Assembly: GCA_934647145.1 (NCBI GenBank)
Contig: CAKUFB010000038.1
Coordinates: 1 to 14,912, forward strand
DNA from: an uncultured Clostridia bacterium
GTDB lineage: Bacteria; Bacillota; Clostridia; Christensenellales; Aristaeellaceae
DNA: 14,912 nt
Reading direction: 5' to 3'
In this document: in pieces, positions 8,111 through 14,157 of the stretch
How the letters are laid out: every line of letters begins with the position of its first letter
Numbering within the stretch: the first letter of the stretch is position 1
Notes under the pieces: generated by a model
Database searches by the model: none
Seen by the model: the letters and a program-made list of their open reading frames with translations, nothing else
Told to the model about the DNA's origin: nothing
Position numbers and translations under genes: made by a program

Positions 8111-8140
8111 AAAAGCGCCTCCCCGCGGGGAAGCGCTTTT
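8111..8140. terminator. Strong symmetric stem-loop, possible bidirectional terminator
   Basis: AAAAGCGC (8111-8118) pairs with GCGCTTTT (8133-8140), and inside it TCCCC (8120-8124) pairs with GGGGA (8127-8131), separated by one C-A mismatch. The A-run on one side and T-run on the other are what a bidirectional intrinsic terminator between convergent genes (gpmI and the PHP gene) would show, though the runs are only four bases and lie within the stem. Confidence 0.55.
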
Positions 8141-8211
8141 GCTATCTCGTTTGGTCGGGGTTTCGGAGGCTGTGCGTGCAAGGCCCTCTGTACTGCGCCC
8201 TTGACCCTTCA

Positions 8212-8244
8212 GTCACCTTGTGGTGACAGATCCCCTTTCAGGGG
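8212..8244. repeat. Two-stem element GTCACC/GGTGAC plus CCCC/GGGG
   Basis: GTCACC (8212-8217) pairs with GGTGAC (8222-8227), and four bases later CCCC (8232-8235) pairs with GGGG (8241-8244) around TTTCA. I have the impression of similar double-stem intergenic repeats in many gut Clostridia genomes, but cannot verify this here. No coding potential is evident. Confidence 0.45.
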
Positions 8245-8256
8245 CGCCTGTGCGGT

Positions 8257-8370
8257 AGGCGGTGGGTGCTTCATAAGATCAGCGCCGCACTTACCGGCTT
8301 ACTAACCCGCGCCACATTCGGGGAACAACGTTTCTATACCCCATCGTTATCGTGGATCAAAGTGCTTTCC
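8257..8370 (-). repeat. ~115-bp interspersed unit, copy 1 (diverged)
   Basis: It aligns with the better conserved units at 9556-9795. The start AGGCGGTGGG matches AGGCAGTGGG before copy 3, CAGCGCCGC matches CCGCGCCGC, and the ~62-base core begins GCCACATTCGGGGAA (8311) and ends GTGGATCAAAGTGCTTTCCGG (up to 8372). Strand is given relative to the adjacent PHP gene. No reading frame is preserved among copies. Confidence 0.6.
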
Positions 8371-8486
8371 GGCGGTGATACCTTCAGAGGAAAAACATTG
8401 CGTTTGCCAGCCCTTAGCCCACGCCGTATTTGGGGAACTACATGACTTTTTCTGCTTTGAAATGCGGATCAGAGTGCTTTTCGGGA
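8371..8486 (-). repeat. ~115-bp interspersed unit, copy 2 (diverged)
   Basis: It directly follows copy 1, with 112 bases between equivalent core positions. The core starts GCCGTATTTGGGGAA (8423) and ends GCGGATCAGAGTGCTTTTCGG (to about 8484). It abuts hairpin copy C, the same order as copy 4 and hairpin D at 9676-9830. Confidence 0.6.
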
Positions 8487-8491
8487 GAGCT

Positions 8492-8546
8492 CGAGAGGGG
8501 CTTTTCTCAGAAAAGCCGCCTCTCGAACGTTTCCCCAACGTTCCCC
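8492..8546 (-). repeat. Hairpin repeat copy C, behind the PHP gene
   Basis: Outer arm CGAGAGG (8492-8498) pairs with CCTCTCG (8519-8525). G8518 is unpaired. The inner arm GGCTTTTC (8499-8506) pairs with GAAAAGCC (8510-8517) around TCA. The tail is AACGTTTCCCC followed by AACGTTCCCC, a short direct duplication. The PHP gene stop codon is at 8566-8568. Confidence 0.75.
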
Positions 8547-8565
8547 CAGCGTAACCCCTGCCCGG

Positions 8566-9474
8566 TCAGAAGAAGATTGGGTTCGTCCAGGCGCGGCGGC
8601 CGGCGGCGTCGATGACGCTGGCGCGGACGTAGCAGCCGATGCGGTCGCGGAGACGGGCCTGGGCGGAGGTCATGGCGTCGCCGCTGACGACGACGGAGGG
8701 CATGCGCCAGCTGATGAACTCGACCGACCGGACGGGGGAGCACTCGATGTGAGCCACGCCGTCCTCGACGTAGAAATCATGGATTTCGGGGCCGGTGGAG
8801 GCGTAGAAGTCGCCGCTTTCGAGCGCCTTCAGGATGGCGGGGACGCTGTTTTCGGCCTTGACGCACACCCAGCCGCGGCAATGCTGATCCATCGCGTGGC
8901 CGTCGTCGGTCGCCACGCCCCAGATGCGCTGGCCGTCGAAGAGCAGCTCGTCCCAGTAGGCGGCGTTCGTGTCCTGATGGTTCTCGATCGCGCAGCCGCT
9001 GTTCCAGATTTCCATGGCAAAGTTGCCCTTCAGGCGCATGAATTCCTGCGCGGGCGTGCCGCTCCATTCGGGGTGGCAGTAGACGGTCAGGTTGTGGTGC
9101 GCGTGGATGTCGTCGAGCACGGGCTGATATTCGAACTGATCCCGGACGCGGCCGCTCTCAAAAACCTGATCCTGCGCGTAGCCGTTGCCCTCGACCGGGC
9201 CGACGCACACGGTGTGGAAGCAGTGTACACAGCCCGCACCCTCGATGCCGCGGTCCATCTCCATGCCGGGCAGGATGGTGATGGGCAGGTCGGTGAAGTT
9301 CCTGAGATTGTACTTGCGGTGGTCGGTCAGGGCGAGGAAGTCGTAGCCGTGCTCGACGTGCAGGCGGATGACCTCCTCGGGCGTGCCCTGGCCGTCGGAA
9401 CGGGTGGTGTGGCAGTGCAGACCGCCCTTGAGAAATTTGCCTTCCTTTGCGAAGGCGCTCTGGCGAAGAATCAT
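8566..9474 (-). CDS. PHP-domain metallohydrolase (CehA/McbA-like)
   Basis: A 302-residue putative phosphoesterase or hydrolase of the PHP superfamily, whose members use a two- or three-metal site. Probable metal ligands are visible: His20 and His22 in HCHTTRSDG with Asp27, TDH at 50-52, Glu72 in PGMEMD, His134 in YCHPEW, and Asp190/His193 in TDDGH. The SGDFYASTGPEI stretch near the C-terminus is typical of the CehA/McbA-type branch. Its true substrate is unknown; related proteins include polymerase-associated PHP domains and carbamate or phosphate ester hydrolases. The ATG at 9474 has AAGGAGG seven bases upstream. It is on the same strand as the FAD oxidoreductase gene but separated by 365 bases of repeats, so co-transcription is possible but not assured. 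No signal peptide is visible, so it is likely cytosolic. Confidence 0.85.
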   Translation of the reverse strand: MILRQSAFAKEGKFLKGGLHCHTTRSDGQGTPEEVIRLHVEHGYDFLALTDHRKYNLRNFTDLPITILPGMEMDRGIEGAGCVHCFHTVCVGPVEGNGYAQDQVFESGRVRDQFEYQPVLDDIHAHHNLTVYCHPEWSGTPAQEFMRLKGNFAMEIWNSGCAIENHQDTNAAYWDELLFDGQRIWGVATDDGHAMDQHCRGWVCVKAENSVPAILKALESGDFYASTGPEIHDFYVEDGVAHIECSPVRSVEFISWRMPSVVVSGDAMTSAQARLRDRIGCYVRASVIDAAGRRAWTNPIFF

Positions 9475-9555
9475 GGGAATGCCTCCTTGTCTGTCGTAGA
9501 ATCGGGGCGGGGCTCAGCCTGGCCAACCCCTCAGCCGCCTTGCGCGGCAGGCAGT

Positions 9556-9675
9556 GGGGTTGTTTTTAGAGGAACCGCGCCGCGCCTGCGGGTTCGATGT
9601 GCTGCGCCGCATTCGGGGAAATGCGCTGCTTTTCCCTTTGGCTTTTGCGGATCATCGTGCTTTTCGGGGCGTGCC
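9556..9675 (-). repeat. 120-bp tandem unit, copy 3
   Basis: First of two head-to-tail copies with an exact 120-base period. Between 9602 and 9663 it is identical to 9722-9783, with about six differences elsewhere. The core begins GCCGCATTCGGGGAA (9606) and ends GCGGATCATCGTGCTTTTCGG. CGCATT and AATGCG inside the core can pair. The strand is relative to the neighbouring genes. Confidence 0.85.
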
Positions 9676-9795
9676 GGGGTTGCTTTTAGAGGAACCGCGC
9701 CGCGTTTGCGGATTCGATGTACTGCGCCGCATTCGGGGAAATGCGCTGCTTTTCCCTTTGGCTTTTGCGGATCATCGTGCTTTCCGGGTGGGGTT
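9676..9795 (-). repeat. 120-bp tandem unit, copy 4
   Basis: Second tandem copy, running directly into hairpin D. The 9475-9839 gap is almost entirely these two units, the hairpin, and about 80 bases in front of the PHP start, in which I see only a GC-rich stretch (9503-9540) and the ribosome binding site, with no convincing promoter. Confidence 0.85.
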
Positions 9796-9796
9796 T

Positions 9797-9839
9797 GGGG
9801 AGGTGACTTTCTCAGAAAGTCAGCCTCCCCAACGTTCCC
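9797..9839 (-). repeat. Hairpin repeat copy D, directly behind the oxidoreductase gene
   Basis: Outer arm GGGGAGG (9797-9803) pairs with CCTCCCC (9824-9830). G9823 is unpaired. The inner arm TGACTTTC (9804-9811) pairs with GAAAGTCA (9815-9822) around TCA. The tail is AACGTTCCCC, and the oxidoreductase stop codon begins at 9840. Sequence differs from copies A and C in both arms, yet all pairs are kept, which argues for selection on the folded form. Confidence 0.78.
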
Positions 9840-11045
9840 CTACAGCTTCACGCCCTTGCCGACGAGGTGGGCCTGCAGGCGCCTGACGTCGAGGGCGGCG
9901 AAGTCGTCGGTCATGGCGGCGGCGGCGCCCGCGGCCTCGCCGGTGACTGCGCAGGGCGGGATGACGCGGGAGATGTCCCACATGGGCTCGGTGACGGAGA
10001 TGCAGCGGCCGGCGGTGATGAGATTGCTCACGTCGCGGCCGTAAAGCGTGCCGAAGGGGACGTGGTAGGCCGGGCCGCGCTTGCGCCAGTCGCTGATCAT
10101 GCCGATGCTGTCGGCGAATTCCCTGTGATCCTCGGAATCGTCCAGCGTGTACTCGCCCACGAGGCGGCGGGTCATGCGGATCTGCGGGATGCTGGCGATG
10201 GTGGTCAGGGTGTAGTCGGGGTTCTTCTCGCGCTGGGCGAGCACGTCGTGAAAGGTCTGCTCGTGCGAGAGGATGACCTGCTCGGTCAGCTCCTGCGCGT
10301 CCAGCCCGCCGAAGCGGCGCTTGATCAGCGCCTGGGTCTCTACGCCCTGCTTCTTCTTTTCGGAGTCCGGGATGTCGGCGTAGCCCAGCATCTTGAGCTG
10401 CGCCTCCTTTTCGCCGTTCGAGAGGAAGTAGTACCAGGCGGCCAGCACGTTGCCCTGCTTGAAGGTCTCGGTCTGCGCGCCGGCCAGGGCGCACAGGTCG
10501 GCGTCGCCGGTCGCGTCCACCACCGAGCGGGCGCGGATGGCGCTGCGGCCCGACTTGTTCTCGATGATGACCGCGTCGATCCTGCGGCCCGCCTTGTGCA
10601 CGTCGCAGGCGGTGGTGCCGTAGAGGATGCGCACGCCCTCGCGCAGCAGCAGCCGCTCGCACTCGATGGCATACAGGTAGGCGTTGTACTGCAGCTCAAA
10701 GCGCCTGCCGTCGCGCTTTTCCTCGAAGGAGCCGTTTTCGAGCCAGGCCTTGGGGTAGCGGCCCTCGCGGTTTTCCAGGCTGTGCGGCAGCGCCAGGCGC
10801 AGCAGCTCCTCGACGATGCCATAGCTCACCTGATGCCCCATGCCGTCGTCCAGCGGCAGGTAAATGGTCACCAGGCCGGCCGTCGCCAGGCCGCCCAGCA
10901 TGAAGCCGCGCTCCAGCAGCGTGACCTTCGCGCCCGCCCGCGCAGCCGCCAGCGCCGCGCTGATACCCGCGATGCCGCCGCCGGCCACCAGCACGTCGCA
11001 CTCGGCCGTGACCGCCGTGCGGCGGGTTTCCATGATAAAGTCCAT
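9840..11045 (-). CDS. FAD-dependent oxidoreductase (FAD_oxidored type)
   Basis: A 401-residue flavoprotein with an N-terminal Rossmann fold: CDVLVAGGGIAGISAALAAA with the dinucleotide motif GGGIAG at 22-27 and Glu45 at the end of strand 2 for the ribose. Further signs are ERGFMLGGLATAGLV, an internal ARSVVDATGDADLCALAG segment, and a C-terminal LITAGRCISVTEPMWDISRVIPPCAVTGEAAGAAAA that closes the FAD site. This layout fits the FAD_oxidored (PF12831-type) group often found in carbohydrate-utilisation clusters. The substrate is unknown, and a sugar or polyol derivative is only an inference. The ATG at 11045 follows GGGAGGA at good spacing, and ATG at 11033 is a weaker alternative. A TTGCAA-N17-TATAAT promoter drives it, back to back with that of the isomerase-like gene. 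Hairpin D lies right behind its stop. Confidence 0.88.
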   Translation of the reverse strand: MDFIMETRRTAVTAECDVLVAGGGIAGISAALAAARAGAKVTLLERGFMLGGLATAGLVTIYLPLDDGMGHQVSYGIVEELLRLALPHSLENREGRYPKAWLENGSFEEKRDGRRFELQYNAYLYAIECERLLLREGVRILYGTTACDVHKAGRRIDAVIIENKSGRSAIRARSVVDATGDADLCALAGAQTETFKQGNVLAAWYYFLSNGEKEAQLKMLGYADIPDSEKKKQGVETQALIKRRFGGLDAQELTEQVILSHEQTFHDVLAQREKNPDYTLTTIASIPQIRMTRRLVGEYTLDDSEDHREFADSIGMISDWRKRGPAYHVPFGTLYGRDVSNLITAGRCISVTEPMWDISRVIPPCAVTGEAAGAAAAMTDDFAALDVRRLQAHLVGKGVKL

Positions 11046-11082
11046 ATGTCATCCTCCCGATTCAAAGTGCGTTCCTTTGCAG

Positions 11083-11111
11083 ATTATAGCACACGGCGGG
11101 GGCTTTTGCAA
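11083..11111 (-). promoter_or_regulatory. Promoter of the FAD oxidoreductase gene
   Basis: On the minus strand TTGCAA (11111-11106), 17 bases, then TATAAT (11088-11083), with TG one base further up giving an extended -10. The start would fall near 11076, leaving a short leader with a GGGAGGA ribosome site. It is divergent from, and separated by only 18 bases from, the promoter at 11130-11158. Confidence 0.8.
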
Positions 11112-11129
11112 TCTGGGACGCGGTTTTCC

Positions 11130-11158
11130 TTGACAAAACGGGGAAAAACGTGTACTAT
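11130..11158 (+). promoter_or_regulatory. Promoter of the sugar isomerase-like gene
   Basis: TTGACA (11130-11135), 17 bases, TACTAT (11153-11158). The predicted start near 11165 gives a leader of about 45 bases before ATG 11211. Its closeness to the divergent promoter means one bound regulator could control both genes. No clear inverted-repeat operator was found between them. Confidence 0.8.
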
Positions 11159-11210
11159 GAAAGCGCGGGAATATCACAGCATTCGATGAGACGGAAAGGA
11201 AATCAGCGAT

Positions 11211-11933
11211 ATGGAATACGGACTTCAGCTTTACAGCATTCGCGACATCACCAAGGACGACCTGGACGGCGCGCTGCGTCAGGTCAGCGAGATGGGCTAC
11301 AAATTCGTGGAGTTCGCCGGCTTTTTCGGCCACAGCGCTCAGGACGTGAAGGCCATGCTCGACAAATATGGCCTGAAGGTCTCCGGCACCCACACCGGCT
11401 GGCAGGAGGTCGCCGAGCACTTCGAGGAGACCGTCGCCTATCACAAGGCCATCGGCAACAAAAACATCATCATCCCCGGCTGCGACCTGTCCACCCAGGA
11501 GAAGCTGGACGAGTTCGTGAAGATGGCCAACGAGTTCCAGCCCAGGCTGGCCGCCGAGGGCATCCGCTTCGGCTATCACAACCACGCGCACGAGTTCCGC
11601 GCCAACGAGGACGGCTCCATGATCTATCAGCAGATCCTCGAGCGCACCACGCTTGACCTTGAAATCGACACCTACTGGGCGTTCGTCGGCGGCAACGACC
11701 CGGTTGAGATGATGGAGCGGCTCAAGGATCGCCTGATCTTCATCCACATCAAGGACGGCGACCCCGAGGGACACGGCACCCCGCTGGGCATGGGCCAGGC
11801 GCCCTGCCAGGCGGTCTACAAAAAGGCCGTCGAGATGGGCGTTCCCATGGTGGTCGAAAGCGAGACCTGCACCCCAGACGGCCCCACCGAGGCGCGCATC
11901 TGCATTGAGTTCCTCAAGGCGCAGGAGAAGTAA
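11211..11933 (+). CDS. Sugar phosphate isomerase/epimerase family protein (xylose isomerase-like TIM barrel)
   Basis: A 240-residue TIM-barrel protein of the AP endonuclease 2/xylose isomerase-like superfamily, a group containing sugar isomerases, epimerases and inosose dehydratases. Candidate metal and catalytic residues are Glu34 in FVEFAGFFG, His61 in SGTHTGW, the strong YHNHAHEF motif at 122-129, Asp153 in EIDTYW, His179 in FIHIKDG and Glu216 in VVESE. The YHNH...HEF and DTYW patterns match the sugar isomerase branch rather than DNA repair enzymes. ATG 11211 is preceded by GGAAAGGA. It has its own promoter and a strong terminator 30 bases behind it, so it is monocistronic. Its divergent arrangement with an FAD oxidoreductase suggests the two act on the same sugar or sugar-like compound, which cannot be named from sequence. 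Confidence 0.85.
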   Translation: MEYGLQLYSIRDITKDDLDGALRQVSEMGYKFVEFAGFFGHSAQDVKAMLDKYGLKVSGTHTGWQEVAEHFEETVAYHKAIGNKNIIIPGCDLSTQEKLDEFVKMANEFQPRLAAEGIRFGYHNHAHEFRANEDGSMIYQQILERTTLDLEIDTYWAFVGGNDPVEMMERLKDRLIFIHIKDGDPEGHGTPLGMGQAPCQAVYKKAVEMGVPMVVESETCTPDGPTEARICIEFLKAQEK

Positions 11934-11964
11934 TCCGGCGCAGGCCTTCCTCAAAAAACGAACG

Positions 11965-12006
11965 AACCCGACCTTCTGCTGTTTTCACGGCAGGGGTCGG
12001 GTTTTT
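11965..12006 (+). terminator. Rho-independent terminator of the isomerase-like gene
   Basis: AACCCGACC (11965-11973) pairs with GGTCGGGTT (11995-12003), with an inner CTGCTG/CGGCAG stem and a TTTTCA loop, followed by TTTTTATT. This is the clearest intrinsic terminator in the window. A run of six A's on its left side (11953-11958) gives some terminating potential in the opposite direction. It also marks the border where base composition falls. Confidence 0.9.
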
Positions 12007-12036
12007 ATTGGGTCGGAAGGACTGGATTATTCCCAC

Positions 12037-12165
12037 TCAAGTCTTGGGCTTTGATTTAGGGTTATAAAATGCACTTTCAATACGCTTTTTGTCCATATAA
12101 TCCACGTATTTCGGGCTGTACACAGGTTCTTCACGAATTTTGTAGCCGTTTTGTAGCCAGCCATT
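12037..12165 (-). pseudogene. Probable 3' remnant of a gene (about 42 codons)
   Basis: On the minus strand a frame runs from just after a TAA at 12168-12166 to a TGA at 12039-12037 and reads like real protein: GWLQNGYKIREEPVYSPKYV at its start, then a charged stretch ending NPKSKPKT. It has no start codon or ribosome site, only an internal ATG. It lacks the composition of a random frame. It may be the tail of a protein truncated when the adjacent DNA was gained or lost. I do not recognise the family. The rest of the 11934-12295 gap holds the terminator at 11965-12006 and about 130 bases with no clear feature beyond a weak TATGAT (12223-12228) before the next gene. Confidence 0.35.
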
Positions 12166-12295
12166 TTATACGTACGAACCGTTCGCAACAACTTATTTTG
12201 AATGATTTGCAGCGGGTTTCGATATGATTCCAGCCAGCAATCACCCGGAATTGACCCGCCTGATTCACCTCAAAAATTATCTTGGAGGTACGACC

Positions 12296-12544
12296 ATGAG
12301 CAAACTTATATCCTGTCAATTCAACATAGACACAGCCTGCGTAGAATTGGTTTTTGACGATGGAAGCCAGATTTCCATTGACTGCACCGCCGTTGAAAAC
12401 GAAGTTGCCGATAACCGCTTCCAGCGGTCAGAGCTGGATTATCTGATCTACAACGACCCGCTTGCTTATGCAGACTTGGTTCTGAACGGCGATCCCGAAG
12501 CCTATTTGAAGGCTGTAACGGAACACAAGCCTTTTGATAGCTAA
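12296..12544 (+). CDS. Small DUF6061-like protein of unknown function
   Basis: An 82-residue acidic, soluble protein. The N-terminal half (LISCQFNIDTACVELVFDD, then GSQISIDCTAVENEVADN) looks like a small beta sheet, and the second half (RSELDYLIYNDPLAYADLVL, then NGDPEAYLKAVTE) is helical. I recall this pattern as DUF6061, a family common in Clostridia and often met near mobile elements; this is from memory. ATG 12296 is chosen because TTGGAGG lies eight bases upstream. The frame is open back to an ATG at 12224, which lacks a ribosome site. It is convergent with the acetyltransferase gene, and two stem structures separate them. Function is unknown. Confidence 0.72.
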   Translation: MSKLISCQFNIDTACVELVFDDGSQISIDCTAVENEVADNRFQRSELDYLIYNDPLAYADLVLNGDPEAYLKAVTEHKPFDS

Positions 12545-12556
12545 CGGAAAGTGTAT

Positions 12557-12673
12557 AGCACGGAGACCAGTGGCCGTCAATGGTCAAGATGAACGCTTCG
12601 CGCCAATGGCTGCCGCTATCCGCCGTGCTTCTGGGCAGACACGACGGGCAAGCACAATCTGTGCCTGCCCGTC
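12557..12673. other. Structured gap between DUF6061-like and acetyltransferase genes
   Basis: AGCACGG (12557-12563) can pair with CCGTGCT (12623-12629) across 59 bases. Behind it GACGGGCA (12643-12650) pairs with TGCCCGTC (12666-12673), continued by GCAC/GTGC around AATCT after one mismatch. The second stem ends seven bases before the acetyltransferase stop on the opposite strand and may terminate either convergent gene, though no U-tract is present. Confidence 0.45.
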
Positions 12674-12679
12674 TCAACA

Positions 12680-13249
12680 TTACGAATCATCATCTACTTT
12701 GTCATAGGTAAATACATTCAACGCAACGCTTTCTTGCCCGCCCCAGTTTTGCCCTTGAATCATATCTGATCCTCTCACAAAACCGTTTTTCAGGAGAGCT
12801 TTTTCCGAATGCACGTTCTCCGGCATGACAAAGGCTTTCAATGTCTGAATACCTATACTTCCACAAAGGTATTCAATCAGGAGGCGGACTGTCTCTGTCG
12901 CAATACCCCTGTGCCAGTAATCCTCATTGATGCGATACCCGATCGTCACTTGACTGATTCGCTTTTTATAGTCGAATATCTCAGCAAGACCGATCAGCCT
13001 GTTCGGTTCTGACCGAAGATAAATCCCGGCAATGATCATTTTCTTCTTGTCAAAATCCCTCCCACCAAGATTTCGGATGGCTGCCAAGAGGTTGCCGCGG
13101 CTCTTTTTGTACAAGAATGGCGGAATGTATCTGTACACAAGGTCGTTGTTCGTGATCTCGCTCAATGCGTCAACATCATCCTCGGTCATTTTTCGGATGA
13201 CGAGGATCCTGCTTTCCAGCGACGGAAAGGCTTCAAACAGTTTCCCCAT
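12680..13249 (-). CDS. GNAT-family N-acetyltransferase (RimJ/RimL-like)
   Basis: A 189-residue protein of the acetyl-CoA-dependent GNAT superfamily. The N-terminal MTEDDVDALSEITNNDLVYR resembles the start of RimJ/RimL-type enzymes. The core acetyl-CoA site is IGYRINEDYWHRGIATE at about 103-119, where HRGIA serves as the pyrophosphate-binding loop, and the typical C-terminal MPENVHSEKALLKNGF is at about 142-157. The target amine (protein N-terminus, antibiotic or small metabolite) cannot be deduced. ATG 13249 follows GGGAGAA. It is the last gene of a four-gene minus-strand unit headed by a TetR regulator, 25 bases behind the PPOX gene. Low-GC composition relative to the left half of the window suggests acquisition by transfer. 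Confidence 0.85.
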   Translation of the reverse strand: MGKLFEAFPSLESRILVIRKMTEDDVDALSEITNNDLVYRYIPPFLYKKSRGNLLAAIRNLGGRDFDKKKMIIAGIYLRSEPNRLIGLAEIFDYKKRISQVTIGYRINEDYWHRGIATETVRLLIEYLCGSIGIQTLKAFVMPENVHSEKALLKNGFVRGSDMIQGQNWGGQESVALNVFTYDKVDDDS

Positions 13250-13274
13250 AGCTTGTTCTCCCGGACTGTACTCT

Positions 13275-13730
13275 CTATTTATATTTACACGTTCTGAATT
13301 TCCCCTCGATCCAAAAGGTTGCTTCGATGGTATGAAATTTCAGCAGTCGGAACTTTGGGTCATCGATTCCCTTGCTGAAAAAGCGACGGTCGGCATCGCT
13401 CCAAATGCTTTCCTGCGTTACGCGATCCTCCACAAACTCTACGTTGCCAATCAGCGTTACGCTGTCCCCGCCGGAGAAATAACAAACACTCGCTTTCGGG
13501 TTATGCTCAAAATGTGTCGCTTTGCCGTTCAACCTGGAACGTTTTGATGTGACGAAATAAATGTCTGAAAAGCCCTCGTTCCGCTGTTTTGTCAGCAGGC
13601 AGGTGCGGGGATAACCGTTTTCGTTGACAGAGGTCAACGTGGCAACGCCGACGCTGTCCAAAAGTTTTTCTGCCTTGGCTTCGATCTCTGCGATCCGTTC
13701 TTTCTGAATTTCGTGCGCCGTCTTTTCCAT
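13275..13730 (-). CDS. Pyridoxamine 5'-phosphate oxidase family protein (general stress 26-like)
   Basis: A 151-residue split-barrel flavin-binding-type protein. Residues 24-45 (LDSVGVATLTSVNENGYPRT) form the first strands. IYFVTSKRSRLNGKATHFEHNPKASVCYF is the typical flavin-pocket region, and VTLIGNVEFVED follows. The C-terminus holds a TFWIEGKFRT strand. Such small PPOX-fold proteins bind FMN, F420 or heme and act as oxidoreductases of unclear substrate. It is not a genuine PdxH, which is longer. ATG 13730 lies four bases past the DUF3788 stop, and the GGAG ribosome site is inside the end of that gene, so the two are coupled. Confidence 0.85.
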   Translation of the reverse strand: MEKTAHEIQKERIAEIEAKAEKLLDSVGVATLTSVNENGYPRTCLLTKQRNEGFSDIYFVTSKRSRLNGKATHFEHNPKASVCYFSGGDSVTLIGNVEFVEDRVTQESIWSDADRRFFSKGIDDPKFRLLKFHTIEATFWIEGKFRTCKYK

Positions 13731-13734
13731 GATA

Positions 13735-14157
13735 TTACTTCTCCTTCACGCTGCCGCATTTGACGGCAAGCATGGTCTGCGCATCCGCAAGCTGTTCTTT
13801 GTCTGTCACGCGATAATGAATCCAGCCGCCGTCATTGCAGGGATATTTGTTATCAATGCAGTTTTTTGCATCGTCTCCAAGCTGGTCATATACCGACGCA
13901 AATTGCGAATCGGACATTCTCAGCATTACGGCAAACGCACCGCTTTCCGGAAATACATTGCAGACAAGTTTTCCTTTTCTCTTGTGAGAAATGCCCCAGC
14001 CATAGCTGTTGCCGTATGGGAAAACAATCGTCTGCGCGGTGCCATATTCGGTGGAAAGCCATTCGTTCAGTTCCGTGAACAGTGCTGCTGTCCCTCCGCA
14101 ATATGCAGTCATGTTCTCAATGGTTGGTACTTCGCTTTTATTCAGCATCCTATTCAT
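13735..14157 (-). CDS. DUF3788 family protein
   Basis: A 140-residue soluble protein matching the remembered DUF3788 pattern: an N-terminal EVPTIENMTAYCGGTAALFTELNEWL helix pair, GNSYGWGISHKRKGKLVCNVFP, a FAVMLRMSDSQF strand and a C-terminal GGWIHYRVTD segment. The fold resembles small ligand-binding proteins seen beside stress or detoxification genes, but no activity is established to my knowledge. The start at 14157 overlaps the end of the TetR gene by eight bases and has GGGGG upstream; the in-frame ATG at 14148 is an alternative. Tight coupling on both sides places it firmly in the TetR operon. Confidence 0.8.
   Translation of the reverse strand: MNRMLNKSEVPTIENMTAYCGGTAALFTELNEWLSTEYGTAQTIVFPYGNSYGWGISHKRKGKLVCNVFPESGAFAVMLRMSDSQFASVYDQLGDDAKNCIDNKYPCNDGGWIHYRVTDKEQLADAQTMLAVKCGSVKEK

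Noticed and set aside
7908..8486. Possible CRISPR array or integron-like attC array in the repeats behind gpmI and the PHP gene.
   Set aside because: Units are 79 or about 115 bases, only two per family, tandem or with one spacer, and there are no cas or integrase genes.
9554..9886. A plus-strand frame of 110 codons containing a 40-residue repeat.
   Set aside because: The repeat arises because the DNA unit is 120 bases, a multiple of three. The frame has no ribosome site, crosses hairpin D and runs antisense into the oxidoreductase gene. The other two unit copies do not keep the frame.
12131..12319. Minus-strand frame of 62 codons upstream of the DUF6061-like gene.
   Set aside because: No ribosome site, overlaps the start of the better supported gene on the other strand, and no recognisable pattern.
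12321..12680. Minus-strand frame of 119 codons overlapping the DUF6061-like gene.
   Set aside because: Antisense to a better supported gene with a clear ribosome site; its translation is rich in Arg, Ser and Cys and shows no domain.
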